DNA from: G963674665 sp963674665
GTDB lineage: Bacteria; Desulfobacterota; Desulfovibrionia; Desulfovibrionales; Desulfovibrionaceae
DNA length: 64,000 nucleotides
Direction: 5' to 3'
Assembly (NCBI GenBank): GCA_963674665.2
Contig: CAXXPL010000009.1
Location: forward strand, 806,001-870,000
The position numbers and the translations under genes are program-made. Below are positions 8,371 through 16,976 of this stretch, one piece after another. How positions within the stretch are numbered: the first letter of the stretch is position 1; every line of letters starts with the position of its first letter. The notes beneath the pieces were generated by a model, which ran no database searches, had not been told where the DNA came from, and saw only the letters and a program-made list of their open reading frames with translations.

Positions 8371-9015
8371 ATGACGCGAGCACATCTTACCCTCCCTGAA
8401 ACCAAGGAGATGTTCCTGTACCTGTCCGAGAAGATGATCGACAGCAAGGATCTCCTGACCCAGGCTGACAGGATGATCGGGGATGGGGACCACGGCATCG
8501 GCATGGCCAACGGGTTCGAGGCGGTGCGGGACAAGTTGTCGGAAAAGGAGTTCGAGACCCTGGCCGAGTTGATGAAGACCGTGGGCATGGCCCTGATGAG
8601 TTCCATAGGTGGGGCTTCGGGAGCCATTTTCGGCAGTCTGTACCAAGGGGCGGCAAGGGGCATGGGAGACGCCACGGTGTTCGACGCCGAGACCCTGTCC
8701 ACGCTCCTGAGCCACGGACTGGAGGCAGTCAAGAAACGGGGCAAGGCAAAACCCGGGGACAAGACCATGGTGGATGCCCTGGAGCCGGCGGCCGTTGTCT
8801 CCACCGACCATCGGGAAGCGCCCCTGCATGTGGCGCTGCTGGCGGTCAGGGAAGCGGCCCAGGGGGGAGTGGAGCGAACCAAGGACATGACCGCCACCAT
8901 GGGGAGGGCCAAATCCCTTGGTGACCGCGCCCTTGGGCATCCGGACCCGGGTGCGGTGTCCACGCACCTGATTTTTACGTTCATGTATGAGTTTGTTACC
9001 GAAGATTTCGGCTGA
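8371..9015 (+). CDS. dhaL: Dihydroxyacetone kinase subunit DhaL
   Basis: A 214-residue all-helical ADP-binding subunit that transfers phosphate to the ketose held by DhaK. The Mg-binding motif is GDGDHGIGM, followed by GGASGAIFG and GDKTMVDAL, the standard DhaL set in the right order. I chose the ATG at 8371, with GAGGTG 8 bases upstream, over an ATG at 8350 that lies inside the end of dhaK. It ends the operon and is followed by a strong hairpin shared with the convergent gene. PTS-type systems recharge DhaL through DhaM. None is seen here. Confidence 0.9.
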   Translation: MTRAHLTLPETKEMFLYLSEKMIDSKDLLTQADRMIGDGDHGIGMANGFEAVRDKLSEKEFETLAELMKTVGMALMSSIGGASGAIFGSLYQGAARGMGDATVFDAETLSTLLSHGLEAVKKRGKAKPGDKTMVDALEPAAVVSTDHREAPLHVALLAVREAAQGGVERTKDMTATMGRAKSLGDRALGHPDPGAVSTHLIFTFMYEFVTEDFG

Positions 9016-9054
9016 TGCCTGCGCAAACCGGTAAAGCCACCCGCCGGTGCGTTT

Positions 9055-9098
9055 CGGGTTCACCATGGGCATGGAGTGTCATACCCATGGTGAACCCG
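9055..9098. terminator. Bidirectional hairpin between convergent operons
   Basis: CGGGTTCACCATGGG pairs perfectly with CCCATGGTGAACCCG around a 14-base loop. It lies 40 bases after dhaL and about 78 bases beyond the end of the convergent dehydrogenase gene. No long U-run follows on either strand, so it may work with Rho or as a transcript 3'-end stabiliser. Confidence 0.65.
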
Positions 9099-9176
9099 GA
9101 CAAGAGTTCGCGGCACATACCCGGGCTCTGAAGGCCTCAGGGGCGCGGTGTTGAATCTTATGCGCTTCGGGTAATA

Positions 9177-10139
9177 TCAGGACTCCCGCTCCCTGTTCTC
9201 CTCTTCGAACACTTCGAGGCGGCGGGCAAGGAAGTTGTCCCGCCAGGTCAGGATGCGTTTCTCTGTCTCAGCGTCGTACTCGTAGAATCCTTTTCCGTTC
9301 TTCAGGCCCAGACACCCCTGTTCCACTTTTTCGGACAGAATCCTCTCCACTTCGGGATTGTTCCAGCCGAGTTTTTCGCGCATGTACCGCATGATGGAGA
9401 GGTAGGTGTCGGTTCCGGCCATGTCCAGGATCTCGAAGGGGCCGAAGGCGCCCAGGCGGAAGCCGAAGGTGGAGCGGACAATGGCGTCCACCTCTTCGGG
9501 GGTGGCGAGATCTTCGGCCACGATTTTCAGGGCCTCGGCGGCCATGGCCATCTGGATGCGGTTGGCCACGAACCCGGGAGCGCTGGCGCAGCGGGTGGGC
9601 AGTTTGTCCAGGGCGCGGCAAAAGCTGAAAATGGTCTCCACCACAGCGGGGCTGGTGCGCGAGGTGGGAATGACCTCGATGCCCGGCGTTATGTTTGGGG
9701 GGTGGAACCAGTGCATCCCCATGACACGTTCGGGACTTTTTTCAGCCACATCCGCCAGGTCGTTGATATCAAAGGACGATGTATTGGTGACCAGGATTGT
9801 CTCCGGGGGGCAGAGCGCATCCAACCTGTGAAACACGTTCCGCTTCAGGTCGTAATTTTCCGAGATGGTCTCGATAACCAGATCGTGCCGGGGAGCATTG
9901 GACTCCATTTCAGTGGTGTAGCTGATCCGGCCGAGCAGCAGCACATTGTCCTCTGGCGTGGCCCGGTCCTGGGCCTCGAGGTTTGCCAGACTGTCTCCGA
10001 TCAGGGCGCGGCATTTGTCCAGGGTGGCGGCGGTGCGGCTGTAGACCGTCACAGGGAAGCCTTTTGCGGCAATATGCTGGGCAATGCCCTTGCCCATGAC
10101 CCCGGCGCCAAGAACCAGCACGGATTGAATCTCTTTCAT
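9177..10139 (-). CDS. 3-hydroxyacyl-CoA dehydrogenase family oxidoreductase
   Basis: A 320-residue NAD-dependent dehydrogenase. The N-terminal Rossmann motif is LGAGVMGKGIA, and the catalytic region has NTSSFDI and HWFHPPN with the active His. The C-terminal helical domain (PGFVANRIQMAM, GFRLGAFGPFE) is complete. ATG at 10139 is preceded by AAGGA at 8 bases; the longer frame to 10208 lacks a site. The length matches single-domain members such as 3-hydroxybutyryl-CoA dehydrogenase, L-carnitine dehydrogenase and L-gulonate dehydrogenase. With no other beta-oxidation gene near and importers on both sides, a role on a small hydroxy acid is possible. Substrate unknown. Confidence 0.85.
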   Translation of the reverse strand: MKEIQSVLVLGAGVMGKGIAQHIAAKGFPVTVYSRTAATLDKCRALIGDSLANLEAQDRATPEDNVLLLGRISYTTEMESNAPRHDLVIETISENYDLKRNVFHRLDALCPPETILVTNTSSFDINDLADVAEKSPERVMGMHWFHPPNITPGIEVIPTSRTSPAVVETIFSFCRALDKLPTRCASAPGFVANRIQMAMAAEALKIVAEDLATPEEVDAIVRSTFGFRLGAFGPFEILDMAGTDTYLSIMRYMREKLGWNNPEVERILSEKVEQGCLGLKNGKGFYEYDAETEKRILTWRDNFLARRLEVFEEENRERES

Positions 10140-10284
10140 TGACGTAGTCCTTGTTGGGCGTTGTTCAAGTACAGTTGCGGGGCGGCAACGCCCGGTTCGG
10201 AGCCCCACTGCGTGTGGCCCGGGCCTGCCGGTCCAGCAATCCTTAGGGCACGGAGCCCCGGGAATTCAAGAAAATTGGCATTCC

Positions 10285-10323
10285 ATGCTCACGCGGACAG
10301 GTCCTGCCTGCCCGCGTGAGCAT
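10285..10323 (-). terminator. Rho-independent terminator after the lacI-type gene
   Basis: ATGCTCACGCGG pairs with CCGCGTGAGCAT (12 bp) around 15 bases. On the minus strand a T-rich stretch (AATTTTCTTG) follows a short way downstream. It lies 17 bases beyond the LacI-family stop and separates the Liv-like operon from the dehydrogenase gene. Confidence 0.65.
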
Positions 10324-10339
10324 CTGCCCTGGAAGCTGA

Positions 10340-11392
10340 TCATTTCTTGTACCGGGCAGGCAGGGCGCAACTGCCCCGGACAATGATATGGGGCTCCAGG
10401 ATCACGTGTTGGCTGTGTTTCTTCCTGATGGCCTGGAGAAGCAGGTCCACGGACGCAGTCCCGGTCTCGGACTTGTTGTGGCTCACGCTGGTCAGGTTCA
10501 TTCCGGGCATGGAAGCCATTTCGATGTTGTCGAACCCCACCACGGCCATGTCGTCGGGCACCTTGAGCCCCTCCTCGTACAGGGCCATGATCACGCCGAT
10601 GGCCAGGTAGTCGCTCTGGGCCATGATCACCGACGGCAGCTTCCCGCTCTTCAGGATCTGTTTCGCCAGGGCGCTGCCGGACTCCTTGTAGAAGTCGTCG
10701 GAAACCAGCAGGGCCTTTTCCGGGACCTTGATGCCGTGCTTCTTCAGGGCGTCCAGGCTGCCCAGCAGGCGATTGTATCCCGTGGACAGGTTCTGCGGGC
10801 CGGCGATGATGGAGAAGTCCCGGTGCCCTTGGGAGACAAGGTGCTCGACCATGGCGAAGCTGCCCTGGTAATTGTCCACCCCCACGAAGTTGTACGAGCG
10901 CCTGGAGTCGGTCTTGCGCAACTGGCGCAGGGCCAGCAGGAACGGCACGTCCATGTCGAAGAGTTCCTCGATGGCCGGGTCGTCCAGATAGGCCGAGCTG
11001 ATGATCAGCCCGTCCACTCCGTAGCGGATGAGGTCGTCGATGCACCGGCGTTCATCCTCGATGCCGCCGCGCACCGAACTGAGCAGCACCGAGTAGCCGA
11101 CCTCTTTGGCGCGCTGCACCACCCCCTGGGCCAGTTCCGAAAAGAAGGGGTTTTTCAGCGACGACACGGTGAGGCCGATGATGTTGCTGGCCTTTTTCTG
11201 CAGCATTCTGGCCGCGAAGTTCGGACGGTATTGCAACTCCTCGCAGGCCTTGAGGATCTCTCTGCGCCGCTTCCTGCTTATTCGCGGGGTTTCAGGGTTG
11301 TTGAGCACCATGGAAACCGTGGTCACGGAAACGCCGACAGCTGCCGCGATGTCCTTCATCGTGGGCTGAGGTTTCCTCATGCTATCCAACAC
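10340..11392 (-). CDS. LacI-family transcriptional regulator
   Basis: A 350-residue repressor-type regulator. The helix-turn-helix is at the N-terminus (TMKDIAAAVGVSVTTVSMVLN), followed by the hinge (NFAARMLQKKASNIIGL) and a periplasmic-binding-protein-like sensor domain. A GTG at 11392 with AAAGG 7 bases upstream overlaps the end of the ATPase gene by 11 bases; an ATG at 11380 is the alternative. Being the last gene of the Liv-like operon, it probably controls that operon autogenously. A palindrome at 16963-16976 is the best operator candidate. The effector is presumably the imported compound or its breakdown product. Confidence 0.88.
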   Translation of the reverse strand: MLDSMRKPQPTMKDIAAAVGVSVTTVSMVLNNPETPRISRKRRREILKACEELQYRPNFAARMLQKKASNIIGLTVSSLKNPFFSELAQGVVQRAKEVGYSVLLSSVRGGIEDERRCIDDLIRYGVDGLIISSAYLDDPAIEELFDMDVPFLLALRQLRKTDSRRSYNFVGVDNYQGSFAMVEHLVSQGHRDFSIIAGPQNLSTGYNRLLGSLDALKKHGIKVPEKALLVSDDFYKESGSALAKQILKSGKLPSVIMAQSDYLAIGVIMALYEEGLKVPDDMAVVGFDNIEMASMPGMNLTSVSHNKSETGTASVDLLLQAIRKKHSQHVILEPHIIVRGSCALPARYKK

Positions 11393-12104
11393 CCAGCAGC
11401 CTTTGCTGCAGCTCGGTATCGTTCTTCAGTACGTCGGGTTCTCCATCGTAAATGATCTCGCCGATATCCAGAACATAGCAGTGATCCATGAACCCGATGA
11501 AGTGGGGGGAGAACTGCTCCACGACGATCATGGCCATACCGAAGTCCTTCTTGATCTCCAGGACCATGTTCATCACCTGGTCCGCGACCATGGGCGCCAG
11601 ACCTTCGGTGGGTTCGTCGAGCAGGATGAGTTCGGGGGTGGACATGAGTGTACGCGCAATTGTCAGCATCTGCTGCTCGCCGCCGCTCATTTCGCAGCCC
11701 CACTTCCTTTCCATTTGCTTGAGCTTGGGAAAGTAGCGGTAGACGTCTTCGAGGGTGAACTGCCTCTTGACCGAACTGTCTTTCGAGGCCTTCTTGGCCC
11801 CGAGCAGGAGGTTCTCCTTTACGGTCAGGTTGGGGAATATCTTGCGGTCCTCCGGCACCCAACCGATGCCCAACTGGGCGATCTTGTACGGCTGCATCCC
11901 GGTGATGTCCTGCCCCTTGTAGAGGATCTCCCCTGTACACTGCGGTTCCTTGAAGCCCATGATCGAACGGAATGTGGTGCTCTTGCCCGCGCCGTTCCGT
12001 CCGAACAGACCGACCACCATCCCCTCCTCGACCTTCAGATGGACGTCGAAGATGATCTGGGCTTCGCCATAGAAGCTCTTGAGACTCTTTATTTCTAGCA
12101 GCAT
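11382..12104 (-). CDS. HAAT-family ABC ATPase (LivF-like)
   Basis: A 240-residue cytoplasmic ATPase of the branched-chain amino-acid/urea/amide class. Walker A is GRNGAGKST, the signature is MSGGEQQMLTIARTL, Walker B is LILLDEPTEG, and the switch His position reads VVEQF, as usual in LivF. It is the second of two ATPases, 3 bases after LivG. The importer could take branched-chain amino acids, urea, amides or aromatic acids. The linked SDR and LacI genes favour a carbon source. Confidence 0.87.
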   Translation of the reverse strand: MLLEIKSLKSFYGEAQIIFDVHLKVEEGMVVGLFGRNGAGKSTTFRSIMGFKEPQCTGEILYKGQDITGMQPYKIAQLGIGWVPEDRKIFPNLTVKENLLLGAKKASKDSSVKRQFTLEDVYRYFPKLKQMERKWGCEMSGGEQQMLTIARTLMSTPELILLDEPTEGLAPMVADQVMNMVLEIKKDFGMAMIVVEQFSPHFIGFMDHCYVLDIGEIIYDGEPDVLKNDTELQQRLLGVG

Positions 12105-12107
12105 AGG

Positions 12108-12845
12108 TTACACCTTCAGGTAGACGGCTTGGACGTCCTTGTTGCTGGCCACGGCATCGGGTTCGTCAAATGCGAGAACCGCGCCCTGGTGCAACACCAG
12201 GATCTTGTCCGAGATTTGGAACACCACGTCCATGTCATGCTCAACGATGATGAGCGTCATGCTCTTTTTCAGCTCGTTGATGAGCGTGGTCATGCGGGTG
12301 CGTTCACTCTTGGCCAGACCGCTCATGGGTTCGTCCAGCAGCAGCGTCTCAGGATTGCTGGTCAGGGCCATGCCGATGTCCAGGATCTTCCGGTCGCCAT
12401 GGGAGATGGCGCCCACATGGGAGTCCCGTTTTTCCAACAGGTGTATCTGGTAGAGGATCTCTTCGCTCTTGGCTCGGATTTCCTCGTTTCTCTTGAAGTT
12501 CTTGAAGATGTTGCTGCGCAGCCCCATGGCGCTTTGCACGCCGATGCTGACGTTTTCCAGGACGTTCATTTCCTCGAAGAGCTGGACCACCTGGAAGGAG
12601 CGGGACAGGCCGTAGCGCAAGATCTCGTTGGGCGACTTGCCGGTGATGTCACTGCCCTTGTATTTCACGGTACCGCCGTTGGGCTTGAGCATGCCGGTGA
12701 GCAGGTTGAAGAAGGTCGTTTTCCCGGCGCCGTTGGCGCCGATGATGGAGACCAGTTCGCCCTCCTGAAACTCGACGGTGACGTCGTTGGTCACCAGATT
12801 GGACCCGAACGACTTGCATAGCTTGGATACGGACAGAATTGCCAT
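12108..12845 (-). CDS. HAAT-family ABC ATPase (LivG-like)
   Basis: A 245-residue ATPase, partner of the LivF-like protein. Walker A is GANGAGKTT, the signature region reads ISHGDRKILDIGMAL, a LivG-type variant with SHGDRK in place of LSGGQ, Walker B is TLLLDEPMSG, and the switch His is in IVEHDMD. It lies between the LivM-like permease gene and the LivF-like gene in a tight operon. Confidence 0.87.
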   Translation of the reverse strand: MAILSVSKLCKSFGSNLVTNDVTVEFQEGELVSIIGANGAGKTTFFNLLTGMLKPNGGTVKYKGSDITGKSPNEILRYGLSRSFQVVQLFEEMNVLENVSIGVQSAMGLRSNIFKNFKRNEEIRAKSEEILYQIHLLEKRDSHVGAISHGDRKILDIGMALTSNPETLLLDEPMSGLAKSERTRMTTLINELKKSMTLIIVEHDMDVVFQISDKILVLHQGAVLAFDEPDAVASNKDVQAVYLKV

Positions 12846-12869
12846 GATGCCCTCGTGTGTTGCTTGCCG

Positions 12870-13805
12870 TTACTTGCGTTTAAAAAGACCCATCAATCCG
12901 TTGGGGCAGATCAGGATGATCAGCACAAAGAAGAGACCGTAGGCCAGCATCCAGTGTTCCCAGAAGGCGCTGATGAGCTCCTTGCAGACCAGGAAGATCA
13001 GCGATCCCACGATGGGACCATAGAAGCTCGCGGTGCCGCCCCCAAGCAGGGTGGCGATGACCACGTTGCCCGATTGGGTCCAGTCGAAGATGTCGGCAAA
13101 GGCCGAACCGGACAGGAAGCAGTACAGGGCTCCGGCCACACCGGCGAAGAAGCCGGAGATGGTGTAGACCCAGAACTTGGCGAGTCCGGTGTTGTACCCC
13201 AGGTACGTGGCCCGGGTCGGGTTCTGCCTGATGGACTGCAGGGTCATGCCGAAGTTGGAGTGGGCGATCATCCTGATGAGGATGGCGCAGAGCACGAAGA
13301 AGGCGAAGCATAGATAGTAGTAGGGTATGGAATTCGAGACATCCAGGCCGAAGAACGGGTTCCTGACTATGCCGGTGAGGCCGGATTCGCCTCCGGTCAC
13401 CTCGTCCCAGCGCCAGCAGAGGCCGAACATCACCTGGGAGAAGGCCACGGTGAGCATGGCGAAGTAGATGCCCTTCTTGTCGCGGATGATCCAGGCAACG
13501 GCGGCCGCTCCGGCCATGCCGGCCAGTCCGCCGACAAGGATGGCCCATTGGATGCCCAGTTCCGGCGTGAGGTGCAGGAAGGTGAGGGCCGCGCCGAAGG
13601 TGCCCAGGCCGTAGAGGGCGCCGTGTCCGAAAGAGGGCAGGGCGGTGTATCCCAGGCAGAGGTTGAAGCTCAGGGTGAAGATGAAGAAGAGCAGCAGCTC
13701 CGATCCAAGGGAGGTGAAGTTCCCGATGAACGGATAGAGAGGGTACAGGGCGAAGATCAGGAAAATGTACAGATACGGATCTTTTTTGAGCGAACTCAAT
13801 TGCAT
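12870..13805 (-). CDS. HAAT-family ABC permease (LivM-like)
   Basis: A 311-residue inner-membrane permease with about eight to ten predicted helices. The conserved block LPSFGHGALYGLGTFGAA near residue 55, and AHSNFGMTLQSIRQNPTRA with the docking helix around residue 205, are typical of LivM. ATG at 13805 follows the LivH stop by 15 bases. Together with LivH it forms the channel. Confidence 0.87.
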   Translation of the reverse strand: MQLSSLKKDPYLYIFLIFALYPLYPFIGNFTSLGSELLLFFIFTLSFNLCLGYTALPSFGHGALYGLGTFGAALTFLHLTPELGIQWAILVGGLAGMAGAAAVAWIIRDKKGIYFAMLTVAFSQVMFGLCWRWDEVTGGESGLTGIVRNPFFGLDVSNSIPYYYLCFAFFVLCAILIRMIAHSNFGMTLQSIRQNPTRATYLGYNTGLAKFWVYTISGFFAGVAGALYCFLSGSAFADIFDWTQSGNVVIATLLGGGTASFYGPIVGSLIFLVCKELISAFWEHWMLAYGLFFVLIILICPNGLMGLFKRK

Positions 13806-13820
13806 GGCGCATCCTCCCCG

Positions 13821-14687
13821 CTACTCGAGTATGTTTTGCTTGCCCATCAGGCCACGGGGCCAGAAATAGACGGTAAAGGCCATGATGATGTAGGGCATCA
13901 CGTCCACGAACCTGGGAATGACCAGGGAAAGCAGTGAGGTGGTCAGTCCAATGATCAGGCCTCCGAGGATGGTTCCCCGGATGCTGCCTATGCCGCCGAT
14001 GAGCACGATGAGGAATGACGGCATGAGGATGGCCGTGCCCATGCCCGGTTTGATGGACCAGATGGGCGCGGCGATGACGCCCGATAGGGCCGCGATGGTG
14101 GCTCCCATGGCGAAAACGGCCGTGCGCAGTACGGGGAGGTTGTGTCCAAGGGCCGAGACCATCTCGCTGTCGTACATGCCGGCGCGTACAATGGCGCCAA
14201 AGCTGGTGTTGTTGATAAGGAGCCATGTCCCGCCGAGGATCGCGGCGCTGAACACGGCGATGAAGATTCTGTAGTGGGGCACGAGCATCTCGCCGATGAA
14301 CAGGATACCCTGCGCAAAGTCGGGGGTGTTGACCGTCTTTGCGGCCGCGCCAAAGATGATGTGCAGAAGTTGCTCCACGGCCATGGCGAAACCCATGGTG
14401 ATGACCAGGCCGAAGAGCGGATCCTGTCCGTAGACACGTCTGACCAGCACCTTTTCAACCACGATCCCCACCAGACCCACAAAGGCGCCCGCGCCCAGGA
14501 GGGCGGGCCAGAAGCCGACTACGTCCTTCAGAACGAAGAAGGCATAGGCGCCAAGGGCGAAGAGGATGCTGTGAGCGAAGTTGATGACTCCAGAGACCCC
14601 GAGCACCAAGGAAAAACCCAACGCTATGGCCGCGTAGAGCAGGCCAAGAATTATCCCGTTGATGGCCAGGCCAGCGACGATGACCAT
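13821..14687 (-). CDS. HAAT-family ABC permease (LivH-like)
   Basis: A 288-residue permease starting at MVIVAGLAINGIILG. The ATG at 14687 has AGGAGA 6 bases upstream; an extension to 14840 runs through the hairpin and is not coding. LivH features are present: the early INFAHSILFALGAY segment, GFAMAVEQLL, and SFGAIVRAGMYDSEMVSALGHN docking loop. It pairs with LivM. Confidence 0.87.
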   Translation of the reverse strand: MVIVAGLAINGIILGLLYAAIALGFSLVLGVSGVINFAHSILFALGAYAFFVLKDVVGFWPALLGAGAFVGLVGIVVEKVLVRRVYGQDPLFGLVITMGFAMAVEQLLHIIFGAAAKTVNTPDFAQGILFIGEMLVPHYRIFIAVFSAAILGGTWLLINNTSFGAIVRAGMYDSEMVSALGHNLPVLRTAVFAMGATIAALSGVIAAPIWSIKPGMGTAILMPSFLIVLIGGIGSIRGTILGGLIIGLTTSLLSLVIPRFVDVMPYIIMAFTVYFWPRGLMGKQNILE

Positions 14688-14710
14688 ACACTTTCTCCTG
14701 TGTGTTGGCG

Positions 14711-14739
14711 GGACGTCCGGCCACGGGGGCCGGACGTCC
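14711..14739 (-). other. Intra-operon hairpin after the HAAT binding-protein gene
   Basis: GGACGTCCGGCC and GGCCGGACGTCC form a perfect 12-bp stem with a 5-base loop between the binding-protein stop and the LivH start. There is no U-run. As at 3023-3056, a strong hairpin directly follows a binding-protein gene, which should favour excess binding-protein mRNA. Confidence 0.65.
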
Positions 14740-14755
14740 GAGTTGTCGATACGGG

Positions 14756-15970
14756 CTATTTTCCGATGCTGAGGTCGATCGGATTTTCTTCGTGGGTGCG
14801 CGCAACCTTCTCGCCCGGAATTTCTTCCAGGAGATCCCACATGGCCGGTCCCTCGGCCTTGGGATTGGCCTTGACGAGATCGATCTGGGTGAGCACCTGG
14901 TGATCCCAGGCCCTTACCGTTGTGGGGTATTTGCGCATGTTGTCCTTGATCTCAAGGCCTTCGATGGCCTTGATGACGGCGGGAACGTCATCCGTGCCGG
15001 CCTTTTCCAAGCCCCCGAGCAGGATCTTCATGGTCAGCCAGCCCTCGTAGGTGCCGTTGTCCAGCGGCATGGGGCAGGGAGCGGCGGGGTACTTCTTGCT
15101 GAGCGCCTCGGCAAAGGCGCGGGTCTGGTCGTTCTCGTTCCAATAGACTTCGACGTTGCAGTAGGCCTGACGCTGTTCGGGCTTCAGGGGCCACATGTCC
15201 ACGAACTCCATCAAGGTGTACCAGACCTTCATCTTGTCATAGATGCGGTACTCGGCCAGCTGCTTGAGCAGGGCCACGTTGTCGAAGCCGGCCATGGTGA
15301 TGACCAGGACTTCGGCGCCGGACTGGCGGATCTGGGTCAGCTGGGAGCTGAAATCCCTGGTACCCAGGGGCACCTTGATCTCGCCCATGTCCTCGACGCC
15401 CAGCTTGGCGGCGCTTTTACGAGCCCAGTTCGTTCCGGAATGCCCCCAGCTGTAGTCGTGGGTAAGGTAGAACCATTTCTTTCCAAGGTTCTTGGCCACG
15501 TATTCGGCACCGCCACGCACCAGCATTGCCATGCTGGGAGCGGTGTGAAACATGTAGGTGTTTCCCTTGTCGGAGTTGAGGCTGTCCGAGTTGCCGTTGG
15601 TGGCGAAGTAGAGGACGCCCTTTTCAGCCGCAACCGCGGAGATGGCGGCCGCCACGGAGCTGGACACGCCGCCCATGAGGAACTTGCAGCCGTCGACTTC
15701 GATCAAACGCCGGGCGCGGCGGGCCGCAACGTCGGGATTGGTCTCGGAATCGGCCTGAATAACGGATACTGGACGGCCCAGGGCCTTTTCGCCCGCAGCT
15801 TCCAGGGCCGCCGTCATCCCCATCCGTTCCAGCATGCCGTGGTCGCCATAGTTGCCGGACATGGGGCTGATGATGCCGATTTTGATGGGCTCATCGCCGG
15901 CGAAGGCACAGATGGCACCTGCCAGAATGAATAATGATACTAACACAACAGATTTCAGAAACCGTCCCAT
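14756..15970 (-). CDS. HAAT-family substrate-binding protein (LivK-like)
   Basis: A 404-residue periplasmic binding protein. The signal peptide is MGRFLKSVVLVSLFILAGAI with cleavage near AFAGDEP. The fold signature IKIGIISPMSGNYGDHG follows at once. AGGAGGATTT precedes the ATG at 15970, a strong ribosome site; the longer frame to 16108 is ignored. The ligand loops contain many aromatic residues, but I cannot name the ligand from sequence alone. It is the first transporter gene after the SDR gene. Confidence 0.87.
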   Translation of the reverse strand: MGRFLKSVVLVSLFILAGAICAFAGDEPIKIGIISPMSGNYGDHGMLERMGMTAALEAAGEKALGRPVSVIQADSETNPDVAARRARRLIEVDGCKFLMGGVSSSVAAAISAVAAEKGVLYFATNGNSDSLNSDKGNTYMFHTAPSMAMLVRGGAEYVAKNLGKKWFYLTHDYSWGHSGTNWARKSAAKLGVEDMGEIKVPLGTRDFSSQLTQIRQSGAEVLVITMAGFDNVALLKQLAEYRIYDKMKVWYTLMEFVDMWPLKPEQRQAYCNVEVYWNENDQTRAFAEALSKKYPAAPCPMPLDNGTYEGWLTMKILLGGLEKAGTDDVPAVIKAIEGLEIKDNMRKYPTTVRAWDHQVLTQIDLVKANPKAEGPAMWDLLEEIPGEKVARTHEENPIDLSIGK

Positions 15971-16092
15971 AAATCCTCCTACAAGTAGAATGGATCCCGC
16001 GTGATTGCGGACTATCCTCCTGACACAATAGCATTCCTTTCGAAGCGAACTTCGATCTGAAGCAACCCTCAATTGGTTCAGATGAATGCAAA

Positions 16093-16128
16093 AGAGCGTC
16101 CGGGCCACTCCCGGGGTCTGGACGCTCT
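16093..16128 (-). terminator. Terminator after the SDR gene
   Basis: On the minus strand AGCGTCCAGACC and GGCCCGGACGCT form a stem that begins at the SDR stop codon and is followed by TTTTGC. It lies about 120 bases before the binding-protein start, so some transcripts may end here and the importer may have its own promoter. Confidence 0.65.
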
Positions 16129-16891
16129 AGTGTGCTGTCCAGCCGCCATCCACGCACAACACATGGCCTGTGACCATGTCGGATGCACGGGAGGCGAGAT
16201 ACAGCACCCCTGCCGATATATCGGTGGGGGTGGCGAGCCGGTCGAGAAGTATGTTCGACGTGACATAGTCACGGAACTCCTTTTCCTCGAACATCGGCCT
16301 GGTCAGGTTGGTTTCTACGAAGGTGGGCGCGATTGCGTTGACGTTGATGTTGTATCGGGCCCACTCCAGAGCGAGTTCTTTGGTCAAGTTGTTGACCCCT
16401 CCCTTGCTGGAGCAGTAGGCGGCTCTGCGGATCAGGCCCACGAAGCCCGCCTGGGAGGAGACGTTTATGATTTTTCCGGATTTGCGTGGGATCATGTGCC
16501 TGGCCACGGCTTGGCAGGAGAAGAAGGTGCCCTTGAGGTTGATGCCCAGGATCTTGTCCCAGGCTTCCTCGGTCACATCCTCGGCATTTTGTTGGATATT
16601 GATGCCGGCGGAATTGACCAGCACGTCGATTTGTCCGAATTTTTCCATGGCCGTGGCAGCCATGTTCGTGAGGTGGGATATTTGGGTCACATCCACCACC
16701 AACTGGTACACCTTTGCCTGAGTTGCCTCCTCGATCCTGGTTGCGGTCTCTTCCAGTCGCTGTGGATTGAGATCGCAGAGCAAAAGGGATGATCCCCGCT
16801 CTGCCAAGGTCATGGCGATATCCGCTCCAAGATCTCCGGCTGCGCCGGTGATGACAGATACGAGGCCGCTCAAATCAAATAACGTGTCCAT
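16127..16891 (-). CDS. Short-chain dehydrogenase/reductase
   Basis: A 254-residue classical SDR, NAD(P)-dependent. The cofactor motif is VITGAAGDLG, the structural NSAG is present (VLVNSAGINI), the active site is YCSSK with the Ser in NVSSQAG, and the C-terminal VDGGWTAH is standard. ATG at 16891 with GGGGAG just upstream. Its closest style is gluconate or sorbitol dehydrogenase-like SDRs acting on polyols and sugar acids, but substrate cannot be fixed from sequence. Being first in the block with the HAAT importer and LacI regulator, it probably oxidises the imported compound. Confidence 0.87.
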   Translation of the reverse strand: MDTLFDLSGLVSVITGAAGDLGADIAMTLAERGSSLLLCDLNPQRLEETATRIEEATQAKVYQLVVDVTQISHLTNMAATAMEKFGQIDVLVNSAGINIQQNAEDVTEEAWDKILGINLKGTFFSCQAVARHMIPRKSGKIINVSSQAGFVGLIRRAAYCSSKGGVNNLTKELALEWARYNINVNAIAPTFVETNLTRPMFEEKEFRDYVTSNILLDRLATPTDISAGVLYLASRASDMVTGHVLCVDGGWTAH

Positions 16892-16962
16892 GTTCTCCCC
16901 GCTGTTGTGGTGGTTGTGCTGGGATAAAGTTCTCAAGGAGTCGTCACTAATTTGTAATTCTA

Positions 16963-16976
16963 GTTAATCGATAAAC
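16963..16976. promoter_or_regulatory. Candidate LacI-family operator upstream of the SDR gene
   Basis: GTTAATCGATAAAC is a 14-base near-palindrome (12 of 14 positions symmetric) with the central CG that LacI-family proteins prefer. It starts 72 bases before the SDR start codon on the minus strand, a fitting place for the regulator encoded at the end of the same block. No binding data; the match is by pattern only. Confidence 0.4.
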
